From the NCBI RefSeq assembly GCF_000613885.1, contig NZ_BAJV01000001.1, positions 186,001 through 250,000 of the forward strand: a stretch of 64,000 nucleotides of DNA, in the 5' to 3' direction. The notes beneath the pieces are model-generated. The model saw only the letters and a program-made list of their open reading frames with translations. It searched no databases and was not told the DNA's origin. The position numbers and the translations under genes are program-made. Shown here one piece after another: positions 1-9,680 of the stretch (positions are counted from its first letter, which is position 1; the number at the start of each line of letters is the position of its first letter). Source of the DNA: Asaia prunellae JCM 25354 (GTDB lineage Bacteria > Pseudomonadota > Alphaproteobacteria > Acetobacterales > Acetobacteraceae).

Positions 1-945
1 CACACCGGGTGAATACCAGAACTGGATCGAGAAATTTCCCCTCGCCCAGACCCTCCCTGCTCCGGGGACTGATCATGGCGTGATGCACTACAATCCTGAT
101 CTGCAGGTTCTGGCAATCGCCAGCGGTGAAGGTCCGGAGCATATGGCTTCTGCCATGACCGCCCTTGTTCTCGACCCACGTTTTGACCTTCGACACAGCT
201 ATTTCGTGCTTGCCGGTATTGCCGGGATCAACCCCAATTTCGGGACAATCGGCGCGGCAGTCTGGGCACCACGCGTCATTAATGGTGGACTGGCCCATCT
301 GATCGATCCACGTGAAATCCCCAAGGACTGGCCTGACGGTTTCACACCTGTGCAGGGTAGCCGCCCCGACGAAACGCCACGGCCGCCTCTGCATTCGCTC
401 TCCGGTGACATGATGTATACGCTCAACCCCGGACTGACACGCTGGGCCTTCGATCTTACCAGATCCATCACCCTGCCTGACAGCGAAGGCATGAAACAGA
501 GCCGGGCGCGCTACCGTGCTACGCCCCGGCGCTGAAGCCTCCTGTTGTCATGATGGGGGATACCATTTCAGGTGAGACCTTCTGGGTTGGCAAGCTCATG
601 AATCGCTGGGCTGAACGCTGGGTGCGCTACTGGACTGACAATCAGGGTGTCATGGCCACCACTGCCGAAGAGGATGTTGCATTCTGCCAGGCCCTCGCCC
701 TCCAGGCCAAGGCCGGACGTGTGGATCCTGATCGTGCCCTCGTACTGCGGACTTCGAGCAATTTCGACATGCCCCCGCCGGGCCGGACTGCCGCGCAGCT
801 CCTTGCTGATGAAGCCAATGAAAAAGGCTATTCAGCCTTCATTCCCTCGGTCAACGCTGCCTATCAGGTCGGCAGCGTCGTCGTGCGCGAGCTGGCAACA
901 CACTGGGACCGCTACGAGAAGGTGATTCCTTCCACCGGAAAATAG
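1..945 (+). CDS. Purine nucleoside permease (NUP family), 5' end off-window, frame broken
   Basis: The frame is open from base 2 to a TGA at 533-535, and the rest of the protein continues in another frame from about base 520 to 945. Joined, the two parts read as one purine nucleoside permease, a periplasmic or membrane-associated nucleoside uptake protein. Recognisable family stretches are PGEYQNW near the window edge, VLAGIAGINPNFGT (about 223-264), GDTISGETFW (556-585) and LVLRTSSNFDMPPPG (739-783). The join sits near 516-520. Restoring one G (cgtgctac to cgtggctac) gives RARYRGYAPALKPP, which is what the family has there. A shorter GTG start at 80 is not the real N-terminus, since homology continues to the edge. 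The loss is one base, so either a sequence error or a fresh pseudogene. Confidence 0.82.
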
Positions 946-996
946 CAACAACAGAGCTTCGTTCCCCGTCTCCTTTCCGTTCCAATCCAGACCAGC

Positions 997-1803
997 CTAG
1001 CGGGACTGGCCGCGGAAGCGGGCCGGGGGCACGCCGAGCAATCGTGTAAATGCCTTGGCAAAGGCACTGAGAGACGCATAACCGGTCTCGACCGCAACAC
1101 GGGTCACGCTTTCTCCCTGGGCAAGAAGCGTCGCGGCATGAAAAAGCCGCGCCTGACTGATCCATTGCTGCCAGCTCATGCCGGTCTCCCGGTCAAAATG
1201 CCGCCGGAAACTTCGTTCCGACATACCTGCCTCCCGTAGTGCCATTGCGAGACTGGCCCTGCCGGGATCCAGCAAGGCGGCATCCATTGCGCGCTGGAGC
1301 GAAGGACGCGTCGCTTTCGGCAGCACGAATGCCTGTTTTTCCGCATTACCGATCACCTCCTGCACCATCAGGGCAAGGGTCTGGAAACAACTCCTGGCCA
1401 GAGGATCAGGATCAAGCGATCCCTCTGACCAACGCACAACGTGAAACAGCATTTCCTGAAGAACCGGTGACACCGGAAAAACGCAAATAGTCTCACAGCT
1501 CCCGACAACCACCTCGGCATCCAGGAACAGCGACAATCCGTCGAGATCACGGATCATGGTGCGATGACGTGTTCTGGCCGGAATCCATAACGCATGCCCG
1601 GCAGGAAGAAGATGACGCCCGTCCTGCCCCTCCACCTGCGTCGTACCTTTTCTGGCAAAAAGAATCTGATGATGCTGGTGGTCGTGCCATGCATAGAACA
1701 GGGCCTCATGCGACTCCCTGCGAGCCATTCCGATGCCCTGCAGGCGGTCAAGGCCATGGTCCTCGAGAGCCACCTTCGTTTCCTCGACTGTCAGAATTCT
1801 CAT
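997..1803 (-). CDS. AraC-family transcriptional regulator
   Basis: A 268-residue regulator with the usual two-part plan. The first ~110 residues form a cupin-like sensing domain (HDHQHHQILFARKGT, then a WIPARTRHR turn typical of AraC-type beta-barrels). The last ~100 residues carry two helix-turn-helix motifs, one around MALREAGMSERSFRRHF and a second around VAVETGYASLSAFAKAF followed by the GVPPARFR ending. It is transcribed away from the methyltransferase at 1893, with about 90 bases between the two starts, so it may control that gene. The effector is unknown. Confidence 0.9.
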   Translation of the reverse strand: MRILTVEETKVALEDHGLDRLQGIGMARRESHEALFYAWHDHQHHQILFARKGTTQVEGQDGRHLLPAGHALWIPARTRHRTMIRDLDGLSLFLDAEVVVGSCETICVFPVSPVLQEMLFHVVRWSEGSLDPDPLARSCFQTLALMVQEVIGNAEKQAFVLPKATRPSLQRAMDAALLDPGRASLAMALREAGMSERSFRRHFDRETGMSWQQWISQARLFHAATLLAQGESVTRVAVETGYASLSAFAKAFTRLLGVPPARFRGQSR

Positions 1804-1892
1804 CTGGCCGTTATCCGCTCTTTTTTGACCGACCCGCGTCAGACGGCCATCTCTTTCCCTCCTATCCTGCGCGTATCAGGAAAGGAATGAGC

Positions 1893-2645
1893 ATGACGTC
1901 TACCCATGATAACCGGATCATCACACAGTTCACCCGCTGGGCAGCATGTTTTGCCGCACTGCCGATCCATGCTGAGGCCGAGAGCATGGCCATGACTGTT
2001 GCTGCCTGCGACGTCAGATCAGGAACACGTGTACTCGATGTGGCCTGCGGGCCAGGTATTGTCTCCTGCGCGCTGGCTGCGGAAGGTGCCGATGTAACCG
2101 CTCTGGATATGACCCCGGCCATGCTCATCCAAGGGCGCGAACTGGCCGCACGGCGTGCCCTCCCTGTCACGTTCGATCCAGGCAACGCCTACCACCTGCC
2201 TTACGGGAACGGTACATTCGACAGAGTGGTCACGCGATACAGCTTCCACCACATGATCCGTCCCCTTGACTGCCTGAAGGAAATGGTCCGCGTCTGCTGC
2301 ACGGGCGGTCGCATTGTCGTTATCGATGCCACCCCGGCTCCCGAGTGCCAGCAGGCCTATGATCAGGCAGAAAGAGTACGTGACCCCTCCCATATAAATG
2401 CCCTGACCCGGACACAGCTCCTGTCTTTGGGAGAAGAACTCGGCCTGACTACAATCCGGACCCATCATTATCGCCTCGAGGCCTGTCTGAACGATCAGGT
2501 CGCCCCCGAAGATCAGGCTGCCCTGCATGATCTGTTTGCCGAGGATATTGCCAGCGGCACCAACCGGCTGGGGATGGGTGCCTGGCATGTTGAAGAAGGT
2601 ATACGTTTCTTCTTTCCGATTTCGATTATCGTCTGGCAGAAATAA
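1893..2645 (+). CDS. Class I SAM-dependent methyltransferase
   Basis: About 250 residues with a Rossmann methyltransferase core. Motif I is VLDVACGPGIVSCALA, the acidic end of strand 2 is VTALDMTPAM, and a post-motif segment reads VVTRYSFHHM, as in UbiE/Methyltransf_11 proteins. Two in-frame ATGs lie close together at 1887 and 1893. The AGGAAAGGA at 1877-1885 is well spaced only for 1893, so I take that one; the open frame upstream overlaps araC antisense and is not coding. The substrate cannot be told. It is divergent from the AraC regulator. Confidence 0.85.
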   Translation: MTSTHDNRIITQFTRWAACFAALPIHAEAESMAMTVAACDVRSGTRVLDVACGPGIVSCALAAEGADVTALDMTPAMLIQGRELAARRALPVTFDPGNAYHLPYGNGTFDRVVTRYSFHHMIRPLDCLKEMVRVCCTGGRIVVIDATPAPECQQAYDQAERVRDPSHINALTRTQLLSLGEELGLTTIRTHHYRLEACLNDQVAPEDQAALHDLFAEDIASGTNRLGMGAWHVEEGIRFFFPISIIVWQK

Positions 2646-2709
2646 CGCCTGCGGCAAGGACGGAACAAGGTTTTGTCAAAACACATTGGCCAGCTGAGAC
2701 GCTTCTGGT

Positions 2710-3170
2710 TCAGGCGTTCAGGAGAAGGACGACAAGCTTGCTCAGCAAGGTTTCTTCTTCTGCGCCGAACCGCGCGGGTTCCGGGCTGTCAATGTCGAGC
2801 ACACCCAGCAATTCACCATCGCGGATCAGCGGCAGGACAATTTCAGAGGCAGAAGCAGCATCACAGGCGATATGCCCCGGAAAGCTGTGTACATCGTCAA
2901 TGCGCTGGATGCGGCGCTCCGCGGCTGCCGTGCCGCAGACACCACGCCCCATAGCGATACGCGTGCAAGCCACCCGCCCCTGAAACGGTCCAAGCACCAG
3001 CTCGCCATTCTTATAGAGATAGAACCCTGCCAGTTGATCCGTGGCAAAGCCTCAAACAATACCGCCGCGATGTTGGCCATATTGGCAATCAGATCGCTCT
3101 CGACAGCGACGAGGCCTTCAACAGCGGAAAGAATATCATCCTGGGTCAGTTTATGATCCGAGGCACTCAT
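2710..3170 (-). CDS. msrC: Free methionine-(R)-sulfoxide reductase (GAF domain, MsrC/fRMsr), frame broken
   Basis: The protein reduces free methionine-R-sulfoxide and is built from one GAF domain. Its first ~47 residues (through EALPRINW) are in one frame and the remainder (AGFYLYKNGELVLGPFQG onward) in another. The catalytic cysteine motif GRGVCGTAAA and the later GHIACDAAS cysteine are both present, as is the GVLDIDSPEPARF signature near the end. The break is near 3027. Restoring one G in the gene-strand run tggcag gives W-A-G-F, matching the family. Joined length (about 153 residues) is normal. It is the last gene of the minus-strand run behind the TauE/SafE exporter, 12 bases downstream of it. 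Confidence 0.85.
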
Positions 3171-3182
3171 GGCATTTCACTT

Positions 3183-3952
3183 TCAGAGGTTCTGAAAGAC
3201 AATATACCCTGCCACGAGGAAAATGAGACCTGCAAAAACCAGTTTCAAAGTGGAACCGGAACCTTTGCCAAGCTTTCGCGCCAACCAGGTACCCGCCAAG
3301 GAACCAGCTACACCACCTGTGATGAACCATCCGGCAAGCGGCCAGTCAACAAGACCTGAGAACGCGTAACTGACCGCAGTCGTAACACCAAATGCTGCTA
3401 CCGCCACCAGCGAGGTACCAACCGCATTAAGCACTGGCATATGGGTGGCAGCCATCAGCGCGGGCACGATCAGAAAACCACCACCAATACCGAAGAAGCC
3501 GGAAAGTCCTCCCGTACAGAGACCGAACAGCCCGACCTTCCAGACATTGTCACGATTGCACGCCGCACCGGGTATGCCTTCGTCATGGCGCCCCCTGATC
3601 ATGGCAACGCCAACCAGTACCATCAAAACGGAAAAAAGCAGCAACAGACGCTGCCCGTCTACCGCCTTGCCCAACTGCGCGCCCAGCGCTGCCCCCATCA
3701 TTCCTGCCGGGGCGAAAAACCCTGCACAACGCCATTTGACGGTATGCTCCTTCGCATGACTCACCAGCCAGCAAGCGCATTCACTGCTACGGCAAAGGCA
3801 CTGGTCCCGATGGCGACATGCGGATTACGCACCCCTACAGCATAAATCAGCAAGGGCACGGCAAGGATCGAGCCTCCTCCACCGATCAGGCCGAGAACCA
3901 ACCCGACAAGACTGCCTGACGCAAGGGCAGGCAGAAGAGGAGTCTCGATCAT
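3183..3952 (-). CDS. TauE/SafE-family sulfite or sulfonate exporter, frame broken
   Basis: A multi-pass membrane protein of the TauE/SafE family, about 256 residues once joined. The N-terminal part (3952 to about 3765) has the GLIGGGGSILAVPLL motif, and the second half repeats it as FGIGGGFLIVPAL, the internal duplication typical of this family. The frame is lost after NALAGW. Adding one G to the gene-strand sequence gctggctggtg restores NALAGLVSHAKEHTVKW. The start at 3952 is 9 bases from the SQR stop, so translation is probably coupled. In a block of sulfide-oxidising genes, export of sulfite or thiosulfate is the likely job. Confidence 0.85.
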
Positions 3953-3961
3953 GAAACGTGA

Positions 3962-5562
3962 TCAGCCTTTGCTCTTTCTGGCAGGACGCACGAACAGCTC
4001 ACGCCCGCGCAGCATGAAATCCCAGTAAAGACGAGGCATGACCTTCTCTTTCAGGAACCAAGCAAGACGGGTAGGTTTCTTGCCGTCCAGAATCCAGCCC
4101 GGCAGAGTCGACAACAGCTTGCCGCCATAACCGAATTCGGCAAGTACGATCTTGCCACGCTCGACGGTCAACGGGCATCCACCATAGCCATCATAAGCAT
4201 AATCCAGCTTGCGACCTGAAAGCTGGGCAATGAGGTTTTCGACCACCACAGGGGCCTGTTTGCGCGCTGCAGCGGCGGTTTTGGCATTGCTTGTCCCGGC
4301 GACATCACCAACAGCGAAAACATTCGGGAACACGGTGTGCTGCAGCGTATCGGGATGAACGGAAACGAACCCGTCCTGGCCGGCCAGGGAAGACGACTTG
4401 ATCACATCGGGCGCGGTCTGGGGCGGCACAACATGCAGCATGTCGAAACTGCGCTCAACACGTTCGACTCCGTTATCGGTCGTACGCTCGAATGTAGCAA
4501 TCTTCCTGTCGCCATCGACCGCGACAAGGCGTGATCTGAGTGTCAGATCGATACTGTATCCCTTGATGTAATCCATCAGCGCCGGCACGAAATCAGCCAC
4601 GCCGAACAGACTTGGCGTGGCCGTGTCGAATGCAACCTGAACACGTCCAAGTACGCCCCGGCGACGCCAGGCATCGCAGGCCAGATACACCGCTTTCTGG
4701 GGCGCACCGGCACATTTGATCGGCATGGGCGGCTGGGTAAAGAGAGCAGTTCCCTCATCAAGCCCGCTAACCAGTTCCCAGGTATAGGGGGCCAGGTCGT
4801 AGCGGTAATTGGAGGTTACACCATTCCTGCCAAGTGTTTCGGTCAGACCCGGGATCGCAGCCCAATCAAGCTTCAGCCCCGTAGCAACAATAAGTGCGTC
4901 ATACAGGATTTCACTGCCGTCACCGAGCGCGACCCGGCTCTGCTCGGGATTGAACGCCGTCACGGCCTGACGGATCCAGCTCGCACGCGCCGGGATAAGC
5001 CCCACTTCTGAGCGGCGCGTATCCTTTGCCTCGAATACCCCACCACCGACCAGCGTCCAGCCCGGCTGATAATAATGCTCGGTAGAGGCTCTATCACAGC
5101 TACCAGCAATTCGGGTCGGCGACGCAGCAGGCTCGCGGCACAGGCCAGGCCACCAGCCCCACCCCCGACAACCACCACATCAAAACGCTGGTTTTTGTGT
5201 GCAGGTTCTTCAGACTGGGCGGAGGCCAGTTCGAACAGATCGGACGCACGACGACCTGAACGGCAGTAAGCCAGAATTTTTCCGGTATTGTCCGGTCCGA
5301 TCATTTCGGCCAGTGTCTGCCGCATGACTGTAACACTATGGGCATCGGGCGTCGTACCCATGCGTACCGGAATATAGGCAAAAGCGAGTCCGCTTTTTTC
5401 TGCAGCGACGCCCAGAGCCGCTACACCCGGCTGATCCTTTTCCTCGTCATCAGGACGAACGGAGATGATGGCGGTAAACCCCTGCTCCTTGAGCGCTGGC
5501 AGGTCTTCTACCTGAATCTGGGGCGAAACGGCGAAGTGTGCCGTAAGGAAGCGATGGGACAT
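3962..5562 (-). CDS. Fusion of DSP-like phosphatase domain with sulfide:quinone oxidoreductase-type flavoprotein, frame broken
   Basis: Residues ~1-115 are a TIGR01244-type tyrosine-phosphatase-like domain, with AYCRSGRRASDLFEL as the CX5R loop. After a short linker a flavoprotein begins with the dinucleotide fold VVVVGGGAGGLACAASLL and continues as a sulfide:quinone oxidoreductase-like enzyme, including the FAVGDVAGTSNAKTAAA flavin-binding end motif. The frame breaks near 5087. Restoring one C in the gene-strand run gagcctctacc joins VIEP to STEHYYQPGWTLVGGG, the normal SQR sequence. ATGs at 5568 and 5562 compete; AGAGAG is better placed for 5562. The role is oxidation of sulfide to persulfide or polysulfide, passed to the Blh enzyme encoded just upstream. 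Confidence 0.87.
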
Positions 5563-5612
5563 GAGCATGACTCTCTCTTGTCAGACTGTTTTATTGATGA
5601 GCGTGGCCGGGC

Positions 5613-6539
5613 CTAAAGCGTGTCCAGTGGTATTTTTATGTAGCGCGTACCGTTCTCTTCCGGTTCCGGCAGACGCCCACCTCGCATATTGATCTGAACT
5701 GACGGCATGATGAGATTAGGCAAGGACAATGTCGCATCACGTTTCGTACGCATCGCCACGAATTCGTCTTCACTCACCCCGTCATGAACATGCAGATTGC
5801 TGTCGCGCTGGGCACCAATCGTTGTTTCCCAGGCGTAGAAATCGCGTCCCGGCGCCTTGTAATCATGACAAAGGAACAACCTTGTTTCACGTGGCAAAGA
5901 GAGAAGACGCCTGATCGAACGATAGAGCTGTCTTGCATCGCCACCAGGAAAATCAGCGCGTGCTGTACCGAAATCAGGCATAAACAATGTGTCGCCGATA
6001 AAGGCGGCATCACCGATCACGAAAGCCATATCCGCCGGAGTATGACCTGGCACGTGAAGGGCCATCGCCTCGATTTCACCAATTCTGAAAACGTCACCAT
6101 CCCTGAACAGATGATCGAATTGCGAGCCATCCCGGGCAAAACGCGTACCAGCATTGAAGATTTTGCCGAAAACCTCCTGTACACGCGTGATTTCCGCACC
6201 AATTGCCAGCCTGCCACCAAGTTGCTCCTGCAACCAGGGCGCTGCTGACAGATGATCGGCATGAGCATGTGTCTCAAGTTGCCAGACAACCGTCAGATTT
6301 TCATTTTTTATGAAATCAACAAGCGCCTGCGCGCTCTCCGATGAGGTACGACCCGAGGCCGGATCGTAATCGAGCACGCTGTCAATGACAGCCGCCTCAC
6401 GACATTCAGGATCATACACAACATGAGAAGCCGTAAACGTAGCCTCGTCAAAGAAGCTTCTGACCATCGGCCTGCGCAACACGCCATCATGTGTGTCACC
6501 TATCAGCTTTGTGGCCTGGCCTATATGGACGTCATCCAT
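5613..6539 (-). CDS. Blh-type metallo-beta-lactamase fold hydrolase, probable persulfide dioxygenase
   Basis: A complete 308-residue MBL-fold protein. Metal ligands are visible as THAHADHLSAA, GHTPADMAFVIGD and the distal LCHDYKAPGRD. The set GDTLFMPDFGTARADFPGGD is characteristic of ETHE1/Blh persulfide dioxygenases, which oxidise glutathione persulfide to sulfite with Fe(II). The start at 6539 has GAGGAG seven bases upstream. About 24 residues precede the usual family start at MVRSFFDE, so a shorter product is possible. It is the first gene of the minus-strand sulfur operon and faces the inverted repeat at 6558-6576. Confidence 0.88.
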   Translation of the reverse strand: MDDVHIGQATKLIGDTHDGVLRRPMVRSFFDEATFTASHVVYDPECREAAVIDSVLDYDPASGRTSSESAQALVDFIKNENLTVVWQLETHAHADHLSAAPWLQEQLGGRLAIGAEITRVQEVFGKIFNAGTRFARDGSQFDHLFRDGDVFRIGEIEAMALHVPGHTPADMAFVIGDAAFIGDTLFMPDFGTARADFPGGDARQLYRSIRRLLSLPRETRLFLCHDYKAPGRDFYAWETTIGAQRDSNLHVHDGVSEDEFVAMRTKRDATLSLPNLIMPSVQINMRGGRLPEPEENGTRYIKIPLDTL

Positions 6540-6557
6540 GTCGCGCTCCTCACAATT

Positions 6558-6576
6558 TCATATTTTCATAATATGA
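6558..6576. promoter_or_regulatory. Inverted repeat TCATATT-N5-AATATGA, candidate ArsR/BigR-type operator
   Basis: A perfect 7-bp inverted repeat with a 5-base spacer lies in the AT-rich gap between the divergent blh and peroxiredoxin genes. The dyad extends by two more pairs after one mismatch. AT-rich imperfect 12-2-12 palindromes are typical sites for ArsR/SmtB repressors, and an ArsR gene lies in the divergent operon. Binding by that protein is inference. Confidence 0.6.
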
Positions 6577-6646
6577 CATTTCTCTCTTTATGTAAAAATG
6601 ATAATGTCCTGGGTCAAGAACTGCTTTCTTAAAGAGAGGACATCCC

Positions 6647-7281
6647 GTGCAGGACGCGTTGCCTATCTTGCCTCTTCAACTCGGATCGAAAGCGCCAAAT
6701 TTTCGCGCCCGCACAACACAGGCGTCGTGACTCTGGGCGATTTTCGCGGGCGCTGGATTGTGCTTTTCTCTCATCCGGCAGATTTTACCCCTGTATGCAC
6801 CAGTGAATTTATTGCTTTCGCCAATGCACAGGACGATTTTGACGCCCTCGACTGTCAGCTGCTCGGTCTTTCTGTTGATAGCCTGCCTTCACATCTTGCC
6901 TGGCTTGATGCCATCAGACGGGAACTGGGCGTGACCATACGCTTTCCGGTGATCGAAGACCCGTCCATGGCAATCGCGCGCGCTTATGGCATGCTTGATC
7001 AGTCTGCGGAAAACAGCAGTACGGTACGATCGAGCTTCATTATTGATCCTGCAGGCAACATCCAGTCCATTCTGGTTTATCCGCTTTCTGTGGGACGATC
7101 GGTTAAAGAAATCCTGCGTACGGTCAAAGCCCTGAAACACTCGGCTGAAAGCAGCATGCTGACCCCTGAAAGCTGGGAGCCCGGCAAGCCTCTCTTCGAA
7201 CCGTCATCCTGCACTTTTGACAAAGTCTCGATGCAGGATTCGGCACTCTGGTTTTATCGGCTCAAGGAGGATAGAAAATGA
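6647..7281 (+). CDS. Peroxiredoxin (AhpC/TSA, Prx6-like), frame broken
   Basis: A thiol peroxidase with the peroxidatic cysteine motif HPADFTPVCTSEF. The long C-terminal part (SMLTPESWEPGKPLFEP) resembles 1-Cys/Prx6-type enzymes. The true N-terminus reads from GTG at 6647, with AGAGAGGA six bases upstream, as LPLQLGSKAPNFRARTTQ in one frame. GVVTLGDFRGRW continues in the next. One G restored in acaggcgtcg (about 6719-6723) joins them. The ATG at 6598 opens a frame that is not homologous before the break and is rejected. It overlaps the ArsR gene by ATGA and probably handles peroxide or persulfide stress. Confidence 0.85.
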
Positions 7282-7658
7282 AGAACAACAGCAAAGAAAG
7301 CTTTGCTTCCCTTCTGGAACGGCTGCGTCTTTATAATCAGGCACAACGCCTGACCATCCTCTCCTGTCTCTGTGCACAGCCCCGATCGGTTTCTGAAATC
7401 GAACGGGAGACCCAGATTGGTCAGCCGGCACTGTCACAGCAACTGGGAGAGCTGAGGCGGGCCGGTATAGTCGCAGCAAAACGCTCAGCGCGCGAAGTTA
7501 TCTATGATTTTGCCTCATCGCTGGAAAAACACAGAGCTCAGATCATTCTGTCCCTGTTGTCTGGCGAGATAAAAGCGCCTCAGCCAATGACAGGCGCCTC
7601 ACCTCACATCGGAGCACAATTTGCCACGATCATCAGCGAGGGACAGCCTGACGCCTAG
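7278..7658 (+). CDS. ArsR-family transcriptional regulator (BigR/SqrR-like)
   Basis: A 126-residue winged-helix repressor with recognition region IGQPALSQQLGELRRAGIVAAKRSAREVIYDF. It matches the BigR/SqrR group by context and by a cysteine pair, LSCLC, near residue 30, where those sensors place their first reactive cysteine. The second conserved cysteine near the C-terminus is absent. A disulfide or polysulfide switch, if used, would have to form within the CLC pair or between subunits. It is co-transcribed with the peroxiredoxin and likely represses both arms of the sulfur locus. Confidence 0.82.
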   Translation: MKNNSKESFASLLERLRLYNQAQRLTILSCLCAQPRSVSEIERETQIGQPALSQQLGELRRAGIVAAKRSAREVIYDFASSLEKHRAQIILSLLSGEIKAPQPMTGASPHIGAQFATIISEGQPDA

Positions 7659-7700
7659 TCTTTAGAGGATCAGGAGTTTTCCGGAACTGGCTGATCACAT

Positions 7701-7734
7701 GGTCCCGGAACGATTGGAGAATCGCTCTGGGACC
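7701..7734. terminator. Hairpin between convergent arsR and cysNC
   Basis: Nested stem: GGTCCC (7701-7706) pairs with GGGACC (7729-7734), and inside it CGATT (7711-7715) pairs with AATCG (7720-7724) around a GGAG loop. A second dyad, ATTCTGAC (7756-7763) with GTCAGAAT (7792-7799), ends at the cysNC stop codon. No long T tract follows, so the terminator role is tentative. Confidence 0.4.
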
Positions 7735-7798
7735 GACCATTCCGTCAGGACAGGGATTCTGACAATGCCTGCCGGCTATCAGAGACCCCTCGTCAGAA

Positions 7799-9666
7799 TC
7801 AAATTGCCACAATACCCTGAATGAAGTGATGCAGGACATTCACGCTTGCACCAATCTCCCCTTCGGTCGCCAGACGCAGCGCCGGAGCCACAGGCGATTC
7901 ATACGGTGCAGAGATACCTGTAAATTCCGCAATCCTGCCAGCACGAGCCGCTGCGTAAAGCCCCTTGGGGTCCCGGGTCTCACATAATTCAAGCGCTGCA
8001 TCGATGTGAACTTCATGGAAGCCCTGCCCTATGATCTGCGCCGCCTGGGCGCGATCCTCAGCCAGAGGCGAAACCAGCGCAACAATCACAACCTGCCCGC
8101 TCTCGGCCAGAATGCGGGCGACATGTGCCGTACGGCGAATATTTTCACGACGATCAGCTGCAGAAAACCCGAGATCGCTGCATAATCCGGCACGCAACGT
8201 ATCACCATCGAGAACCGTGGTGCGTAGCCCCTTCTTGACCAGTTCCGCTTCTGCCGCGCGTGCAATGGTGCTCTTGCCCGAGCCAGGCAGGCCAGTCAGC
8301 CAGAAGACAGCCCCTTCGTGACCATGCAGATCACGACGCTCGCTTGCTGTTACCTTGCTGGCGGTCGGGTGAATAGCATGCGCGCCTTCGGGAAGTTCCG
8401 CAGCACCGAGCAGCGGCGCGCCGCCTACAATACGCTGGAAACGATCGACCAGCACGCCACGACCATCATTGTAGCCCGGAGCAAACGGGTCAAACAGAAT
8501 GGCGTGAGACGTTGTCAGCGTGATCTCGGCAAAACCATCCGGCGGCACTTCGTCCCCCGGAGAGAGCGTCAGATCGTCGAGATTCACCACAGCATCAATA
8601 GAAGCTACCGTCACATCATGCTCGGCGGTCGCCAGTCGAAGGGTAAAGCTCTCACCTACACGCAGCGGATCGCCGCGCAACCAGAACAGACGAGTACGAA
8701 TGCGAGCCGCACGGATCGGCGCTTGCCAGCCTCATGCGCATGGAAAAGCAGATCACCACGATCAGGAACGAGATCAGGTTCAAGACGCAGGGCAATCGAT
8801 TCACCCGCACCCGCAACAGGATTTTCAGGCGCATGCCAGCGGCAGATTTCAGCTACCGTCGCCTGCTGCCCCTGCAATCCGATCATGATGCGATCCCCTG
8901 CTCGGATCACACCACGCTCAATGCGCCCGGCAACATAGCGCACATCATCGAAGCGATAGACATCCTGTACTGGCATACGGAAATCGAGTGCAAGACGCGA
9001 GGCCGGGGCTGGCACCGCTGCAAGTGCCTCGACCAGCGTTGGGCCAGCATACCAAGGCGCACGCTCGGAGCGGCTGGCAATGTTATCGCCATCGCGGGCC
9101 GAGGCCGGAACAAAGGCCTCGACCGTGATTTCAAGACGCCCCAGAAGATCGCGCACATCACGCTCAGCCTGAGCGATCTTCGTCTGGTCGAAATCAAGCA
9201 GATCGGACTTGTTCAGCAGAACGATGACATGACGAATACCGATCAGGCGCAGCAGCATGGCATGACGACGCGTCTGTTCCTGCGCGCCCTCGAGCGCATC
9301 AACCACCAGAACGGCAGCCTCGGCATCGGCAGCACCTGTAATCATGTTGCGCAGGAACTGACGGTGGCCCGGCGCATCGACAATCACGAATTCACGCCCG
9401 CCCAGATGGAACGGAATACGCGTGGAATCGACGGTCACGCCCTGATCGCGCTCGATCTGGAGGGAGTCGAGCAGGAAGCTCCATTCGACAGCCAGGCCAC
9501 GCTTGCGGCTGCTCTCGACAATCTGCGCAAGCTTGCCATCCTGCAAGCTGTCGGTGTCGTAGAGCAGACGCCCGATCAGCGTCGACTTGCCATGATCGAC
9601 ATGGCCGACGATGACGATCGGTGTGGCGGCGGCCGCAGCGAGGCGGGAAGATCGTTGGTGGTCATG
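7799..9666 (-). CDS. cysNC: Bifunctional sulfate adenylyltransferase subunit 1 / APS kinase (CysN-CysC), frame broken twice
   Basis: A fused GTPase and kinase of sulfate activation. The CysN part carries GHVDHGKST, the switch motif DAPGHRQF and NKSDLLDF; the CysC part carries the P-loop GLPGSGKST and [12 protein letters not shown]. The start ATG at 9666 reads [10 protein letters not shown], then the frame slips; one G restored at about 9630 gives [20 protein letters not shown] second break near 8715 (one C missing in aagcgccgatcc on the gene strand) separates [13 protein letters not shown] from [14 protein letters not shown]. Joined length, about 622 residues, fits CysNC. It follows cysD by about 15 bases and acts with it to make APS, then PAPS. 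Confidence 0.9.
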
Positions 9667-9680
9667 GTATCGCCCATAGC

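Noticed and set aside
1569-1886. N-terminal extension of the methyltransferase frame
   Set aside because: It runs antisense through araC, lacks methyltransferase homology, and a good ribosome site sits before ATG 1893.
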